Assembly (NCBI GenBank): GCA_949130485.1
Contig: OX422200.1
Location: 4,262,274-4,326,273, forward strand
Direction of reading: 5' to 3'
DNA from: Agelas oroides
Taxonomy: Eukaryota; Porifera; Demospongiae; Agelasida; Agelasidae
Length of the DNA: 64,000 nt
Shown: positions 25,570-38,100 of the stretch, piece after piece
Layout: every line of letters starts with the position of its first letter
Numbering within the stretch: position 1 is the stretch's first letter
Program-made: the position numbers and the translations under genes
The notes under the pieces: model-generated
Told to the model about the DNA's origin: nothing
Database searches by the model: none
What the model saw: the letters and a program-made list of their open reading frames with translations, nothing else

Positions 25570-26636
25570 AACCCTCGGCGCGCATGCGCAGTGAGGGTTA
25601 CGGTACTTGGTCTGTGTGTCTGTCTGTCTGTCTGTATGTCTGTTACTCAACATCTCACTTTATACGTGATTATTCGTGCCACAAACGATACTAACCTTCT
25701 CAGCGGCGGATGAAGGGTCGAAAATTTTAAGCGATTTTCTCTGAAAATGCTTCGTTGCGAAGCTAGAGTGTTTCCTGTTGGTACGGCTACATGATAAGTC
25801 GGCCATTTTTTACTCCGCGGAAAACGCGCATGCGTATGAATCTGGACCACGTGGCTAGTGGCAATTTTGTTCTTGGGAGAGACGTTCTTTGCGAGTTCGA
25901 TTATTGGCCATTGGCAGTATGTATGCCTCCAACAAAGGTATGCCCGCAGTGTAAAGCTGCTGTACCTATAAGACGGAAGACATGTGAACGCTGTGATCAT
26001 GTCTTTCAATCCAAACGAAAAGCAGAGTGTAATTTGCGAGAGAAAGCTATGAAACGTATGAGATCAGTAGAATCAGATAGTGTAAAATCAGCTAGGAAAG
26101 CTAAAGATAAGTTGCACAAGGCCTGTGAAAGAGCGTCAGAAACTCGTGAGCGAACTTTGTATAGGCAGGAACAAAACAGAATGCGCATGGCAAGCATGAG
26201 AGACTCTGAAACCTTTGAGCAAACTGTGCAGAGGAAAGAGCGAGATAGAATGCACAAAGTAAGCATGAGATAGTTATTATTGCTAAGTCATAACTTAGTC
26301 ACTGTGCTGTGTCATGTGTGTATAAATGATGTATTGCTGCTCTAAATATAGTATAGATGTAATGACCACAATGCAATGTCATATTGCATAGCTGTGTTAA
26401 TGTAGGTTGCATGATATCAAATAACCACAATGTACTGCACTGTGTTAATATTAGGCCCAAGTGCCTAGCTGTCAGAACAGATTCGAGGACAGACAGTTAG
26501 GAATGAATTAATATCAAAAAGCGTGCCATATCAACTCGAGAGCAAACGTCATGATACTATTGTTCACGAGACAGTGATCGATTCTAGTTAACAATCACAT
26601 GCACTGCTGCGCCGAGGGTTTGGCACTTCAGTGCCT
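25570..26636 (+). mobile_element. Truncated Helitron2/Helentron-like element
   Basis: The 5' end AACCCTCGGCGC (25570-25581) recurs as a perfect 12-bp inverted copy GCGCCGAGGGTT at 26609-26620. That copy is followed at once by a short hairpin, GGCAC-TTCA-GTGCC (26622-26635). A 5' terminal motif repeated inverted just before a 3' hairpin is the asymmetric-terminal-repeat layout of Helitron2/Helentron elements. A TCTG microsatellite follows the 5' end. The interior encodes only the N-terminal part of a Helitron-type protein (25923-26273). The element sits in the divergent XPO7-NUP58 spacer. Confidence 0.6.
25923..26273 (+). pseudogene. N-terminal fragment of a Helitron-type protein
   Basis: Start chosen at MPPTKVCPQCKA because this is the usual beginning of such proteins. 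The upstream frame is open but has no support. It has a CxxC-type zinc knuckle (CPQC, CERC) followed by Arg/Lys/Glu-rich repeats (RMRMASMRDSETFEQTVQR) that resemble the region before Rep/helicase domains in marine invertebrate Helitrons. The frame stops after MHKVSMR with no Rep or helicase domain, so the protein is cut short. Confidence 0.55.
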
Positions 26637-26900
26637 TTCATTCCATTTATTAATCATACACCCCCATAGAAGAGCATTAATTGTGTCTTGGGGATTATAT
26701 GTTAAAGACTTAAAAAAAACATTAAAAATGTAAAAAGATGCAGGGATAGCATGCCAAAAAGTATGCAAACAAGGTAGGGATGATATAATAGTGAAGGTAA
26801 ATTTACAAAGCCCTATCCCTACATCTTTTTACATTACAGTTGCAAACTATAGTGTGAAAAAGATGCAGAGATGAGGCTTTGTATATTTACCTTCACTATT

Positions 26901-27277
26901 ATAGACCATGTGCCTGCGTGGGCGTTGTCCATATATTATACTCGAAAGTATACGATTTTCCGCATACTCACCGCCATTTTGTAGGGCAGTAGAATAGCAG
27001 TAATGTACACGTGGACCCCTTGTTGGCTCCCTACCAGCAATACTGACAGCTGGGATCGCTTAGTGGCTTACGTATGTTATAAGGCTAAAAGTCATACTGC
27101 AGTGATTTTAGATGCGGCTCATGGTAATGTTCAGCAGCCAGCTCACAACCTCGCCGCTGTATAAACTTGCCGTTCACAGAGCCATTTTTTGCCCTACATT
27201 ACGTCATCACAATATGACGCCACAGCCCGTGATGTCACTGCCACTTGTAACCACGCCCATTTAGGCACACGGTCTAT
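26901..27277. mobile_element. Nested MITE in composite repeat copy B
   Basis: The ends ATAGACCATGTGCCT and inverted ATAGACCGTGTGCCT, followed by GGGCGT blocks, form terminal inverted repeats of about 27 bp. It interrupts the composite repeat and is absent from copy A. Confidence 0.55.
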
Positions 27278-27354
27278 ATCATCCCTACCTTGTTTGCTTG
27301 TGCACTAGTCTCATTCCCAGACCAATGATCATGGTATTTGGCCTGGGACGAGAC

Positions 27355-27532
27355 TACATGTGCGCATGCGCACAAATTAGAAAATGGCGTCCTTCGCAAC
27401 GGACGACAACCACAGAGTGTTGTGAATGGCTTTTGTTGACCAGGGTGAATTTGAAGCTATGGTGACACTGAGTGGTTGTAGAGCTCCGCGCTGTGATAAG
27501 CATCAGTTTCATGCTAAAATGACGGTGAGTAC
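27355..27532 (+). promoter_or_regulatory. Promoter-like block with first-exon-like ORF, copy B
   Basis: Contains TGTGCGCATGCGCACA (perfect palindromic NRF-1-like site) and AAAATGGCGTCC (YY1-like). The ATG at 27426 opens 33 codons to the same GTGAGT donor (exon end 27524). It lies upstream of NUP58 in the same direction, so it could serve as an alternative NUP58 promoter; no evidence for that beyond position. Confidence 0.45.
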
Positions 27533-28885
27533 TCAAACCTTTTGTGAGATATCGTTGTTGAACATAGTGGTCTTAACATGAAAGAAAGAAAGAAGAATAC
27601 GAAAAATGGCACTTTCGCTACCTCACACTTTTGCGTTTAGCTGTCTTCCGCATATATAGCTTTTGGCCACTTATATCAGTCTTGCTGATCACAAAGACAC
27701 TTAAAGAGGACGTCTGGGCACCTAAATAAGCGTGTTTGTGGTGAAGTTATATGGCTTTTGCTTAAGTATTGCATATATTGCGCGTCGGCGCCATCCCTAC
27801 ATAGAGAGTCTACTGACTCTCTGATAGTTATAGCAAAGGTGCCAGGGATTTATGGCAGTAAACAGACTGAGTCTGAGGGCGTAGCCTGAGGACGAGGTTT
27901 GTTTACTACAGCTGTAAATCCCTGGCCACCTAGTACCTGTGCTATAATTATTATATATCCCACCTGATTGGTCCTTTGTTGTTATTACTGTAAACAAATC
28001 TGTACATGTGCAAGTGTTTACAGTAACTTCAATATTATTTACTGTCACAGTAAAGTCTAATCATGTCTAGACTTAAGACAGAGTCTTAATGATGTGTTAA
28101 GGGTATTTTCAAATTCACTCTTCAATGGGGGTGTATGATTAATTAATGGTAGCCCAATGGCCATATTTAGAGTGGCTATCGGTGTATAAATGAAGTACAA
28201 AAGACCAAAGCATTGCCAGTTACTGTCGACAGGAAAACTGGTGGAAACAGGCTACAGCAGAACAAACAGCCGACAACCAAGCAAGACTGGTTACATGAAC
28301 ATTACCAACTGACATGTAACAGAGGCAAATCACTTTGCTATGCTCTAATTGACTTCACAACAACCCAACTCCCCCTCACCAAGTCACCAGCTTTGCTCAA
28401 CTCACATGATTGCCAGTAGTAATTATCTCTAGCAATTTGGTGCTGCCCCTCAAGGTTCGGCAAGATGTCGTATTATAATTGACTAGACCCTTTTTCACAC
28501 GGCGGAGTCAGTGGTCTGGGAACAAGACTATAGCCATCCTGGCGTAGCCTAGGCCCTTGTCTCATTCCCAGACTTCTGGAACGCTGACACATTGTTCTTT
28601 CTAATTTAACTTTAACATATATGTCCATCCTTCAACACACCATATTTTCAATTCTGTCAAAGTCCTCTCTTTAAAACTGAACCTAGGTGCACTTGTTCCA
28701 AGGCCTTCCCCGTTCACTGCTCTTCTGCTTCCATTTATTATTGTGAACGCAAACAGAAAGTTAAGATTTGGTAGGCCTAGGAATGAGGCTACTGAAAGTG
28801 CACTTGAGGTGCAGCATGGGAAGCTACATGTATGTGTGGGTGAGGAAAGGAATCCTGAATGTTCTTAGGATCCTTTAGGTACATG

Positions 28886-28890
<5 letters not shown>

Positions 28891-28923
<33 letters not shown>
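28891..28923. repeat. TG microsatellite upstream of NUP58
   Basis: A run of about 16 TG units about 250 bp before the NUP58 start codon. Confidence 0.85.
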
Positions 28924-28925
<2 letters not shown>

Positions 28926-29171
28926 ATCTGGCCTGTCTGAATATCAGTAGGCAACAATGGACATACTCACACTTGGGTCATGTGACCACTGTACGAGCAA
29001 TACTGTAGCCATTCTTTTGGCTCCCCTCTGCCAAGTTTTACAGAGCACATTGTTAAGAGTACACCCGGTCTCTGTTTGACACTACTGTGAATCGAGAAGC
29101 AATTGCTGCAGGGTTTACCCCCCTCCTTACTGCTGACTGTGCAGGTTGGAGCAGCAGACTACCATCACACA

Positions 29172-32100
29172 ATGGCTGGGATCGGAGGGCTCCAGACTCA
29201 GAGTCTTGGTCAGCAGAAGCCGGGGCTCTCTCTTGGTGGTTTGGGTGAGCTTTGTTGCATAGCACATTCACTTCCCATTGTTCTATGGTGCCGTTTTATT
29301 TCCATTGAATGCCAGATTTCAGAGTACATTCATTGCAAGAGTACAGTGTTTGTTATGAATAGTGCTAGCATAAGCCACGAGGAGTATATTACCCATGTTG
29401 CACAAGGGGGATGTTGGCATGAGGACCAACATCAGCCGATAAACATTATACAAGGCATCATGAGGCAAGCCTAAGCAAGCAGTGAACTGCTAGCCATCCC
29501 CATTTTTAGCTCTTCGGTCTGTGTTCAATATAATTCCGGTTCTGTGTTTTGTATTGAATGCAAACTGAACAACAAAAGTGAGGAAGTCCTGGGAACAAGG
29601 CTAGTGAACTGGTGAGTGGCTCAACTGTAGGCTTGCATCAGCTGATTTCTCATTTGCTGCAACCTGGCCTGTTTGCGAGCAACCCAACCTGCCTCAGTCA
29701 TAAGTCCTTGGATGAAGGATTCGAGCATGTGGTCATCATTTACTGATCAAAAGCAGTACTTAACCAGTGGAATGCATATCCATTAGGTTCATGGTGCACC
29801 TAACCTGAATGAAAGCCTCATTCACCACAGGCCTCAATCTACTAGCTATACTACCTTTATAATCTCTCCAGCCAACTCCAAAAGTGACTTCCCCTCCTTG
29901 TGCCTACATAAACACTATCATGAATGTACTGAGTGCTGCTATGTGCGAGAGCTTTGCACTGCTGTAACACAAGGCAATAAAGTTGGTTAGGCATGTCTTG
30001 AGGTATCGCTGTTTAGGCATCTTGGGATGCAGTTTAGACTTGAATTAATACAACATCTACCAATCAGCTCGCTAGTATGGTGCTGGTTGTCCCAATCAGA
30101 CCGCACAGATGGCAGCTATAGCTTTAGCAAACACATGAGAGCTGCCATCATCCTTGCAGGAAGAGAGGCCATGTCGTTTACTAGAGACATCCAAAGACAT
30201 TTACACTAAAAAGATCCCTGAATCAGATTATGTAATTGTGCATGATCTATGTTGTCCCCAAGTGGAGGTACCAACTGAGGATGACCCTCTGCAATTTGGA
30301 CAACAGACAACAAATGCTGGTACTTTGGGCGGCTGCCTTCTCCCATAGGTAGTCCCTGACCTCCCAGCAGACAACCTCATAATGTACCAGCACTCGCAAT
30401 GTATGTGTTCGTACCTGCAAAGTCATGACAAGGGAAAACTCACAAGTTATTCACCTGCCAACCTGTAAAACAATACCTCAAGAGGTATACAGAGCCTGTA
30501 GTGATCTGAGAGTTTATTACTACACTCTAAAAGAGTGTAATACACCACTTCACTCTCAGGGTTCAAGCGAGCAGCAAGACATAGGCTCATCTAGCCTTGT
30601 AGCTTAGATAGGGGGCTAGAGTTCATCTTTATCAGGAATGGACTCGCTACATTCAATCAACTATAGTTGTGTGTGATTGTGGCTTCTGTTCCTTGGGTCT
30701 GTGTATTTTAATGGAAACTCTGTTCTGCAAGTGAAATTACATATGATGTTTGCTCCACTATAACAGGAACCGGACTACAGTTGGGACAAGCTGGCACTGG
30801 AACCGGATTACAGTTAGGGCAGGTTGGAACAGGTGGAACAGGACTAAATTTGGGGCAAGTTGGCACTGGAAGTGGACTACAGTTGCGGCAAGTTGGCACT
30901 GGAGCCAGGCTACAGTTGGGGCAAAGTGGAATGGGAACTGGACTACAGTTGGGGCAGGCTAGCACTGGAACTGGACTACAGTTGGGGCAAAGTGGAATGG
31001 GAACTGGACTACAGTTGGGGCAGGCTAGCACTGGAACTGGACTACAGTTGGGGCAAAGTGGAATGGGAACTGGACTACAGTTGGGGCAAAGTGGAATGGG
31101 AACTGGACTACAGTTGGGGCAAAGTGGAATGGGAACTGGACTACAGTTGGGGCAAGCTGGAACAGGAACTGGACTGCAGTTGGGGCAAGCTGGAGCAGGA
31201 ACTGGACTACAGTTTAGACAAGCTAGCACTGGAACTGGACTACAGTTAGGACAAGCTGGAACAGGACTAAATTTGGGACAAGCTGGCACTGGAACCGGAT
31301 TACAGTTAGGGCAGGCTGGAACAGGTGGAACCGGACTACAGTTGGGACAAAGTGGAACAGGAACCGGACTACAGTTGGGACAAGCTGGCACTGGAACCAT
31401 CCAAACCAGCCAAACTAGTCAGTCACTTGGAACAGCAGCAACAACGGTGGCAGGATTGAAACTTGGTCAAACGCCAACCACTCAGCCAAGTGGTCTGACT
31501 GGAACAAGTAATACTACCACAGCGCCTACTTTAAGGTTGGGAGCTGGCTTTCCAACTGCTGCCTCTAGTGGAAGTGGATTGGGGCTGGGCTTGAATGCTG
31601 GAATACCTGGACTAGCCAGTTCCTCTGCTACCACTTCAAGTGGTTTGACTACTGACACCTCTGCTGTTGGGGTCCAGCCTGCATTCAGAGGACTAGGGGG
31701 TGTTGATCCTAGTACAGTGGCAGGGAGAAATGGAAGCAAGGATGGGTATGTATTTTTTTTTTATGATTGGCAAGAACAGCAAATTTTAACTGTGTCAGTC
31801 ATCTTTTGTGCTTCACCCTCTATAGCCTGACATCTATTCAGGACTCTCACATTCCCCCTGTCTTGAGTCACCTGGTGGGTTCATTCCAAAAGTTCATGAA
31901 GCAACAGAAAGAGATGAGTGATGAGATAAGCCACTTTTCAGACAAGGCTATGAAGAAAGTCAAACAAGACACCATTGCACAGGCAGAGGTGTGGAAACAT
32001 AGAATGTACCAATTTATTGTAAAAGTAGCGCATACCGTATAGCAGGAAACTTTGGCGAGGTTTTTAATTTGGCGAATTTGCGAATTTGTGGGAAATCGCC

Positions 32101-35100
32101 AAACTTAAAACCTGCCAATATTTAGTATTTTGATGACATAATGGCTAGCTTGCGCGTGCATAGCACATGGCGACAACGTGTGAAAGTCATTCTTCCAGGG
32201 AGATAATGCCGCTACTCAAGTGGATCAAGGTTGAAAAGCCCGTACTTCCTTCTTCATCTACATGTGCCTCAGCAAAAAGGACCTCGACAAAAGTTAAATG
32301 CGCTCTTGAAGTTGGAGAGAACGAGAATTGATTACGTCATGCATTGTTGCGCTTAGTGGCTAGCGCACACACTCGCGATTGGTAGGTCGCCAAATTTAAA
32401 ATTCGCCAATTCTTTCTGGAGACCGATTCGCCAAATTTAATGCTTGCCAAATTTTCCCACTATACAGTAGATAGCTTGGTGTTGCAACAGCCCGAACCAC
32501 TGAGGTAGCTTGGTGTTGCAGCAGCCCGAACCACTGAGGTAGCTTGGTGTTGCAGCAGCCCGAACCACTGAGGTAGCTTGGTGTTGCAACAGCCCGAACC
32601 ACTGAGGTAGCTTGGTGTTGCAACAGCCCGAACCACTGAGGTAGCTTGGTGTTGCAACAGCCCGAACCACTGAGGTAGCTTGGTGTTGCAACAGCCCGAA
32701 CCACTGAGGTAGCTTGGTGTTGCAACAGCCCGAACCACTGAGGTAGCTTGGTGTTGCAACAGCCCGAACCACTGAGGTAGCTTGGTGTTGCAACAGCCCG
32801 AACCACTGAGGTAGCTTGGTGTTGCAACAGCCCGAACCACTGAGGTAGCTTGGTGTTGCAACAGCCCGAACCACTGAGGTAGCTTGGTGTTGCAACAGCC
32901 CGAACCACTGAGGTAGCTTGGTGTTGCAACAGCCCGAACCACTGAGGTAGCTTGGTGTTGCAACAGCCCGAACCACTGAGGTAGCTTGGTGTTGCAACAG
33001 CCCGAACCACTGAGGTAGCTTGGTGTTGTAACAGCCTGAACCACTTCGGGTCTGGCTTGCGAGACTAAGGTAGCTTGGTGTTGCAACAGCCTGAACCACC
33101 AGTGTTGTACACTTCTAGCGCTACTTGTTTAGTGAATCCCCTTGGCCCCTAGGGGCAGCAAGACTGTTGATTAACTCCAGGTCCTATGCGATCTTGTCTA
33201 CAAGCCTTTCATATTTCTCCTTTTGGCCTCAGCATTCCAACTACATTGGACACACTCCACTGCCTCTATTGTTGTGGTAGTATGAATCTGTGCACAGAGA
33301 GCATGACTGTCTACATGCACATCACTAGATGGTGTATAATAGTATATTAAACATGGTTAATACTGGAGGTGACCCTGCACAGGTGCATTGTCAGAACCAT
33401 GCATACATTGTCAGGTCATGGCTTCCAGAGCCGGCTGTCAATTAGCTTCAAAACTCTTTTTTTTTCCCCTAACCCTAACCCTAAAACTAATCCCCAAACC
33501 CGTGCAACGACTTCTACACATCCTGAAGACGACTTGCATAGGGTTTTCTTCCATATTGTATATTCTCTGTGCAGCTCAACTTGCATAAAAGTGCATGAGG
33601 GCATAAGGGATCACCCTATACCACCCTTGACCGGGAAGGAGGCTAGGTAGCAGCAACTCCTTGCATGCTGTATGGTCAGGTGCCCTCATGCTTCTCCTGA
33701 CACACTGCCTACCGTTTGGACAGCTAAGGAGTGATGTGCTCTATTTAAAGCACACTCTCTGCATGTTTTGTCACCTTCCAGTGAGCATTACAACCCATAT
33801 AGGATGTATACATGGACCTCATGCGTTACATTTACAATTTCCACAACACTTTCTGCATGGTATTTATGCTTTCATTTGTACAGTATTGTAAGAAAAGCAT
33901 TACTGCACTTTCAACTTCTATGTGAACCAAACATATTGCAGACCTTCATGTTAATGTGATGATTATACAAATGTGACCAGCCGCATACAATGTGTGAACA
34001 ATCAACAAATCACATCTCCCTAAAAATAGGCCTAGATGTCACACAAAGTCACCCACTGCACAGGACACATTTCAGCCAATGCCAGGCCTCATCAGCTGCA
34101 CTGCAGTGACTGGGAGATGGAGACTGTTACCTCATGCACATAATGCAGTCAGGTGGCTGGCCTTATCAAAAAGATCGGTAGAAGCTCCTTGAAAGCACCG
34201 TCTCTCTGTGCAGTTGTCCTTTGTTTGAAGATTGTTACTGTACAACTGTAATCATCATGTGTTGTATGTGGCTGGTTATACTGTCTGTTAGCACAGATTC
34301 ACAACAATAGAGACATAGAGATCTTGAGAGAAACATGAAATTAAATTAAATCCAAAGGAGAAAGCATCCCAGATAGATTACCAGATGTACGTACATATAC
34401 ATGCATGCATGGAAACAGTGGAAGCATGAACTGATTTAGTCTATCAAGCCAGACTCTCTGGAGTGTGAGAGATGGTCTGGCTTGATAGACTAGAACTGAT
34501 TAAGAAGGTTCCATAAAATTTCTCACTCGTTTAACTTTTTCTTCCTCTATCAAATGTGAGATGCTTCTAGAACTAGCACATGTAACGGTGTTTGGTGCAG
34601 CTTCATAACCCATATTGCCTCCTGCTGTAGGCATTGGGTATCGTGTCTTCCCAGGTCCAGAAAGATGCTCAGGTTGTTGGTTTTCTCAAGCAAGAGAACA
34701 CTGAGGTATGGCATGAATGCAATATATCAGCTAGGCTGAAATATTCGGGTCTCCATCACATTAACCTGATACCAGTACTGCCACCACTTTTTTGGATAAG
34801 GCCAACCACCTAATTTTTCCCCCTTGAGACAGTGATCCCCATCTGCCAACCACCCTAGTTGATGAGGCCTGACAGTGGCCAATATGCATTGTGCCCAGTG
34901 AGTGGCTCTGTCGGTGGCCTGCTTTTCACAGAGACATGTGGTTCATTGACTGTTCATATGCATGTAGGTGAACAATAACATCTGTTTATTTCTTGTTTTC
35001 TCTTAGGAGCTGAGAAATGCTGAGATAGCCAGACGAACTAATGAGCTGCCTGCTGGTCTACAACATGAAAACACAGCCCCAGCTGAGTAAGTTCCTTTCA

Positions 35101-38100
35101 AAAGCATGGGCATACTGTATAGCGCTAAATTTTCGCAGGTCTTTAATTCCACAAATTTTGCAAATTTTCGACCATTCGCAAAATTATTTCCGTGAAAATT
35201 TTTGACAAGTGAACTGCAGATTTCACACTCTGACTGCAAGAACGTCGATGAACAACATCCCAGGGCTAAGCTACCAAATCCGCAAGGAACGCTCTCCAGA
35301 GAGATACCTTCGATGTAGGCATTGCTTTGCTGACAGCTGCGAGCTTGCGTGAACGACGGTGTGACAGTGCATGTTAGATAGAACTAGGCTTGTATCCCAC
35401 ACCCACAGTACATTACATGTGTGGCGTGCACATAGTTTAGGCAGCAAATTCATGAAATTATTTCAACGAAATCTTTAAAAACCACTATTCACGAAAATTT
35501 AGACCCTCAAAAACGTAGCGCTACATGCACAGGGCCACAGTGCACTTTTTTGCTGACGCAAACCCCCTTTTTGCCTTGACCTATGAACCAACCAACCAAC
35601 CATTGCGTAATGATTATAGTATACGGAATTATATGGTACAATTAATAACATAACTGAGGTGCACGGAGCGATTTACACATGCTACAAATGGCTGAATGCA
35701 CGAGTGGTGATGCGCCTCCAACAAAGCGACAGTGCAGTTGTGTAGTGGATTTGTCGACCTTGAGTGAATGCCATATCAACAAGCACTTGACCGGTCTGTG
35801 TGGCTTGTGAGGCCACTCCAAATTATGCTTGTTTCAAAATGAACTCATTTTCCAACCTACTAGTCCCACAGATGACAGTTCTCATCCTTGCTCTAGGGGG
35901 GACAATATTCACTGAGGGGGGACATTATTCACCGGTGAATAATGTCTGGGGGGGGGGGGACATCTTTGGGGGGGACACTGTACACTAGCTATGACACCAT
36001 GTCCAAGCACAAGCAACAGGCCACCACCAGTGTAAAACTAAGAACGCTCGATGCGTTTTTGTAATTTGTTTACTGGGAAGGCCTAGTGTGTACTTAGTCA
36101 CACTTAATGTCTTTCTTTTTGCATTGTCATACCGTTTTGTTAGTAGCGATGTCAAAAGATCCTTTCACAGTAAAAATTTGTTCGGTTCCGCGACAATACT
36201 GTGGTAATGCGGTACGCGTGGTCCTCAAATTTCCGCACCCTATAGCTCCCGTGTAAAAGCAGCCTTCCACTTCAACCTGGGTTTGCAAAGTTGTTCACCA
36301 AAGACAATTTCAGTGGTGTTGTGAAAATCTGATCACTTGGTTGCATCAGTGTATATAATTCCATTTATTTCTATCCATTTAACTTATCCATAGATTATTT
36401 CCAATAACGAACCATCGTTATTCCGCACCCTATAACTCTTCTTAGGCACGATGTATAACTACCATTTTTGCAATGCAAACCATCGATGGTCTCCTCTAAC
36501 AAAATATATTGTCAACTTGTGCAAAGGTCTTACCTTTCAGACGATCATGAATGACACTGTGCGTGCATGTTTTGCCCAGTATACTATCGCTGGCAAATGC
36601 CGCTTAAGGTTACGGGATACAGATTGCTCATTAATATTCATGAGAAAATATTACCTTCCTTTTCTCCGTGCAGGAACCAGTTACAGCACGCAATAGAAGC
36701 GACATATAACAGTACTATGAGTACCTTTTAACCAGTATAGTATTAGTTCTTATGTACAGCGTACTAAGGCGAGCGGCGATGACAAAGTTCGTGACTTTTG
36801 GCGTCAGATTTTGTCTTCAGAGAGGATTGCAGGCACAACTTTTCAACACCTACGGGTAATACTCAACTTACTTGAGGGCGGCTCGGAGCAACTTCGTCGC
36901 TGTGTGCCAGGGGAAGCGAGTGACATGCGTTTCTATCCAAACCCCAGGTGGTTTTTGACCGACCAAGCGACGAAATCTAGGCGTATATCAAAAACGGTAA
37001 GTCGTCTCGGCAAAAACTCTTCGAGCCACCCTGCGCCTGTCTTCGTAGAATTCAAATACAGTGTAATATACAGTAAGATGTTCTTCCAACAGGAAATAAC
37101 TGATGCCGAAGTCAGTACTTCGTACGCGGACTGTTAACCGCAGGCACTGCTATAAATTGCCTGCTCCGGTCCGCCCACCCAACCAGTACAGCTGTTACAG
37201 GCTAATGCAACTTTTTTTTTAGCGGTAAAGTTAAACGCATGCATGCCTGGATCCTGCACGGAGAAAAGGAAGGTAGTATTTTTTCACGAACATTAATGAG
37301 CAAACTGTATCCCGTAACCTTAATAGTAAAATTATCTTGCACCGTGCAACTGGCGCGACTTCATAAACCATCCAGAGGTCAGGCGAAAAGCGACAAACTT
37401 AAGTCAGATCATAGAGTTGACCAGTAGCTCATGTTTGCTCGTGCTAGCCTCATATACTGTGGTGTTGGCTAAAAATGGCATCACAATAAAATTTGGTTAT
37501 AAATATAAAGTGTACGAGAAGCTACACAACGGTCTTTGTCCGGTACAAATCTGTTCACAGTTACAGAGATACGAGTAGTCTTACAGAACCTGGACCACAC
37601 CTACCAATTGCTCTAATTATAGATATTCGTAAGAAAGATTTTCGCAATGCACGAAACGGTCAATGAGGTAACTTGGGTTCCGCTGAACCAGTTTTGATGA
37701 GAAAACCACCGTTCCGCTCCACTCAGGCAGCGCTTTGCGATGAGATTCATCACAGCAGCCCTGAAGAGGGTCAAAATTTTCGTTTGACATTGCTATACAC
37801 CATTACCTTACTAAGGACTTTTTCGCCCCAAGGGGTTATTAATAACAACCAACCACCTTAAGTGGCTTTGTGTCTGGCAATTTAGTAACACTGGCCCTGT
37901 GACTACATGGTAGTTGTTGGAATGGGAAATTGTTCTTCCCCGATTAAAACCACTCTACTTTAAACACTTGAAATTAGGCACCTCTGTATTCAGGACACTT
38001 TTAAACATCCCAAAGTTACGTAAAGTTATCCCTGAAATGAGGACAACTCTCTAATCTGAATGTGTCTCAGGGTGTGCAGAATGGAGTGAGTTCACTATAG

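Larger units (their letters stand above)
26704..27824 (+). mobile_element. Composite repeat, copy B (XPO7-NUP58 spacer)
   Basis: Second copy of the repeat at 8644-9753, with the same start, the same promoter-like block and the same terminal hairpin (27803-27822). Its middle holds a nested MITE-like element (26901-27277) with its own inverted ends. The two copies diverge right after the terminal hairpin, which supports that point as the true end. Confidence 0.5.
24982..29145. other. Divergent XPO7-NUP58 intergenic region
   Basis: Head-to-head spacer. Next to XPO7 is a GC-box-like stretch (about 25181-25194, CCCCGCCCCCC), compatible with a TATA-less XPO7 promoter. Then come the Helentron-like element (25570-26636) and composite repeat copy B (26704-27824). 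An imperfect inverted pair ATTAATCATACACCCCCAT (about 26649) and its complement (about 28125-28144) frame copy B, so a larger nested element is possible. Short hairpins of the CCCAG family (28490-28795) and a TG tract (28891-28923) lie nearer NUP58. No other gene is recognised. Confidence 0.6.

Noticed and set aside
30708-31400. A 230-codon antisense frame with CPNCSPVP repeats, looking like a cysteine-rich protein
   Set aside because: Mirror of the NUP58 exon-2 33-bp repeat; the sense frame joins in phase to conserved NUP58 exons, the antisense frame joins to nothing.
32466-33090. Regular 34-bp array considered as a CRISPR array
   Set aside because: Units are contiguous with no unique spacers, there are no cas genes, and the context is an animal intron.
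32396-33099. Three antisense frames of more than 200 codons with WFGLLQHQ repeats
   Set aside because: A 34-bp repeat unit without stops cycles through all frames; this is intronic sequence.
33466-33483. CCCTAA repeats (also TTAGGG at about 51432) as interstitial telomere sequence
   Set aside because: Only two to three units each, too few to claim a telomeric origin.
36811-37137. 108-codon frame in NUP58 intron 5
   Set aside because: No recognised motif; it lies between inverted arms of a decayed transposon, so it is not listed as a gene.
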